64,000 nucleotides of DNA from Takifugu bimaculatus (taxonomy: Eukaryota > Chordata > Actinopteri > Tetraodontiformes > Tetraodontidae): positions 1,585,946 through 1,649,945 of the forward strand of contig CP034984.1 in assembly GCA_004026145.2 (NCBI GenBank), read 5' to 3'. Shown piece after piece: positions 61,802 through 64,000 of this stretch (position 1 is its first letter; each line of letters begins with the position of its first letter). The translations under genes were made by a program, and so were the position numbers. The notes beneath the pieces are model-generated. The model was not told where the DNA came from. It saw nothing but the letters and a program-made list of their open reading frames with translations, and ran no database searches.

Positions 61802-64000
61802 GAATGTCTTCAGTCGCTGGGAGCCAGGCTGATGTGGGGCGTCGCCCTCGGAGCCAAGTGCAAGGAGCCCGGAGCAAACGCACATCAATAACTGTAAGCC
61901 AATTAAAATCACTCTTCATTTAAGCTGTGATCTCTATTGATCCGCCTTTCGATTTCCATCCATCAGACCCTCAGACTGCCTTGAAGCGCCCAACGAGCGG
62001 GCCCTCGGCCTGACCGGGCTCCACGGCCGCCGCGGCGACCGGCGGCTTTTCATGGACTGAAGGCAGCCTATGACATGAGCTGTGTCCTAAAGCAAACAAA
62101 ACCCGTCAAGACTGAGAGATTGCTGTATTGATTTCACTGCGAAGCCGCACAGACAAAACAAGAGAGAGGGAGAGAGAAAAAAATGCTACCGTGCCGTCAA
62201 AGACATCCAGGCCAGTTCAGAACGGTGAGAACAATAGATGGAGAGTGCGGCTCCGGGCTCAAGACTGTATTTTAGTGGATATTGGTTTTCACATCTCCAT
62301 TTTTAACATCTCTAATTAATGAAGTTAATTCCAGCCGGTTTGTCATTGTTCTTTTCAGAATGACCCTTTTGGGGAAACAGTGACATCATGTCACAGCAGT
62401 GAAACAAGTGATTCGTCTCAGTCCTTCAGATCGATTCTGATCTATTATCTGTGTTCGCTATCATGCACTTGTCTTCTTTTAATCTCTGCCAGCCACTGGC
62501 CGGATCTCCTATGGGTGCTCCACTTTCTAACACACGTTCCAGTTTGGACTCTGTAACACATCACAGCCCCGTTAGCTGTGACCATTACAGATGTGGTGAT
62601 GTCATGTTCTGGAGGCTGCGGCCAGTGGAAGATGATTCTGGATGTGTTCCTGGTGAGGTCATGAAGCAGAGCATGTGTGAGGGAAGCTCCAGAGTTGCTC
62701 CATGAGCTGCATTAGCCGCGAGGCTAACATTTTTTCTCCTCCTCTCCTGACATCACCTCACCCTCTCACCAAGGTCGGCGGCCGGCGTTTGTGACCGCGC
62801 ATTAATTGGAGTGAATAAGTGAATTAAAAAGGTGAACGTCCGTGCACTATCACGGTTTCCCTTCTGCTTACGTTGATTTATTACTGTCGGGTAAGCAAGC
62901 TTAGATGCTAATCATCCGTTGCTTGCAGATGCATTTCTACCGAGCTCGCCTGCTTTCTTGCAGACTGGAAGGCCTTGAACTGTCAGTGTCTTCCCCCTGG
63001 AGCTCCTGGAACACACAGTATCAACTTTCTGGTTCAGCAGCTTTGATAATAATCTGACCTCACCTGTTTGGCCGACTCAGGGAGTCGTGATTTCCATCCC
63101 GTGCTCTGAGAGTCAGTATTCATCCCGCTGCCTTTCCCTTCTAGAAGGATATTTTGTGACACTCCTCCTCCTCTAAAGCCGTCGCCTCTGAAGCTGCTTT
63201 GTCCTGGACAGAGGCCATTTTTCTTTTCTTTTTTTCCTTCTTCACAAATCACTGCCAATTAACATTAAAAGCTGGCAATGGGTGGCACCTCTGTTTTCAT
63301 TACCGTCCCTCAATGAAGAACAGCCACCCAAACACGCGGTAACAATGCGTTTAAAGGTCACCTTGACGTGGTGACAAGCCGGCGACTCGTGTGAATACGG
63401 GCGAAAACAGGAGCCGCCTGAAAAGTGTACCTAAAGGCTGTGTACATTAAAGAGAACTTTCATGAAATAATGATACGCTCCAGAAGGTGGTACTTTTATT
63501 TCCTCTGATTTATTCATCGTGGCATTTCAGAGAACGTGTGTACAGCTGCCAGACCTGAAGTAGGTTACCTCTGCTCCTACACTTAATACACCGTGAAAGT
63601 CTGGGCCACATCTGGTTCTCTTTCAGCCTCCATTCCTGCCTGCAGGCTGTTTCCTTACCCCGCCTGGTACACTGTGTTTTACAGCCCCGACAAGGAGGTC
63701 TGCAAGTGCATTTACTCCTGCTTTTATGACACTCCTGTCCTCGTCTTTAATCAAATAGTAATAATACGATGAATTTATTGTTTGGAATTAAGAACGGTGA
63801 CATGACACTGGTGCAGCCTTTTTGCAAACAAAGTCAAAATCAATTGAGGTATAGATCATTTAGGTTATGTCATATGTCTCTGCTCTTGAAAGCAAATTGG
63901 GACTTATTTTAAATAAAGAGGCATCAGACATCAGATGGGAGACGACGAAAGAGGGATTCAGACTTTTTACAATGCTTTACTAGTCTAACTCCCATGAACC
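61802..64000. other. Non-coding region at window end, no gene seen
   Basis: No exon of a neighbouring gene could be identified up to the window border. A GC-rich patch lies at 61970-62060. The segment 62280-62390 is AT-rich with TCTAATTAATGAAGTTAATT and looks like a possible conserved enhancer. The remaining frames are short and unrecognised. Confidence 0.4.

Noticed and set aside
1..64000. CRISPR arrays, bacterial operons, rRNA genes, viral genes
   Set aside because: Nothing of this kind is visible; the periodic sequences are eukaryotic microsatellites and the genes are spliced vertebrate genes.

Overview
This window is vertebrate genomic DNA, almost certainly from a ray-finned (teleost) fish. 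The evidence is large spliced introns, dense simple-sequence repeats, and fragments of transposon families that I recognise from fish genomes (L2/Maui-like LINE, hAT-like ends, tRNA-derived SINE). It is gene-poor: I can firmly support two protein-coding genes, both on the minus strand and both encoding very small single-pass membrane proteins. They are the fish counterparts of human C14orf132 and TUNAR. In human these genes lie next to each other on chr14q32.2 in the same order and orientation, as I recall, so the window is a conserved synteny block.

Layout. 1-10.1 kb: intergenic DNA with LINE, hAT-like and other repeat fragments. 10.1-11.35 kb: 3' UTR and last coding exon of c14orf132. 11.36-26.74 kb: its single coding-region intron (15.4 kb), which holds a twin hairpin and, near exon 1, a cluster of poly-G, CAG and TTA repeats. 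26.74-26.77 kb: a 27-base coding part of exon 1 that supplies the first nine residues. 27-46.9 kb: intergenic DNA with a 2.76-kb GGAT-type repeat array at 41.58-44.34 kb. 46.97-48.41 kb: terminal exon of tunar, carrying its complete 48-codon frame. 48.4-52.2 kb: probable tunar intron. 52.2-53.2 kb: CpG-rich sequence that probably holds the tunar first exon and promoter. 53.2-64 kb: non-coding sequence with an intact-ended 460-bp DNA transposon of the short non-autonomous kind at 61.34-61.80 kb.

Main observation. The membrane-anchor regions of the two neighbouring microproteins align without gaps at a constant offset of 40 residues. Identical residues include the polar Thr, Asn, Tyr and Thr, and most other positions are conservative swaps. 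Both proteins end within a few residues of the helix, and both last exons start in the same reading phase. TUNAR is a known ER microprotein that interacts with SERCA2; C14orf132 has no established function that I know. I infer that the two are tandem paralogues forming an unrecognised regulin-like family. A second new point is that the tunar frame stays open upstream through its splice acceptor and could join in frame to a 24-codon open stretch ending at a strong donor at 52.22 kb.
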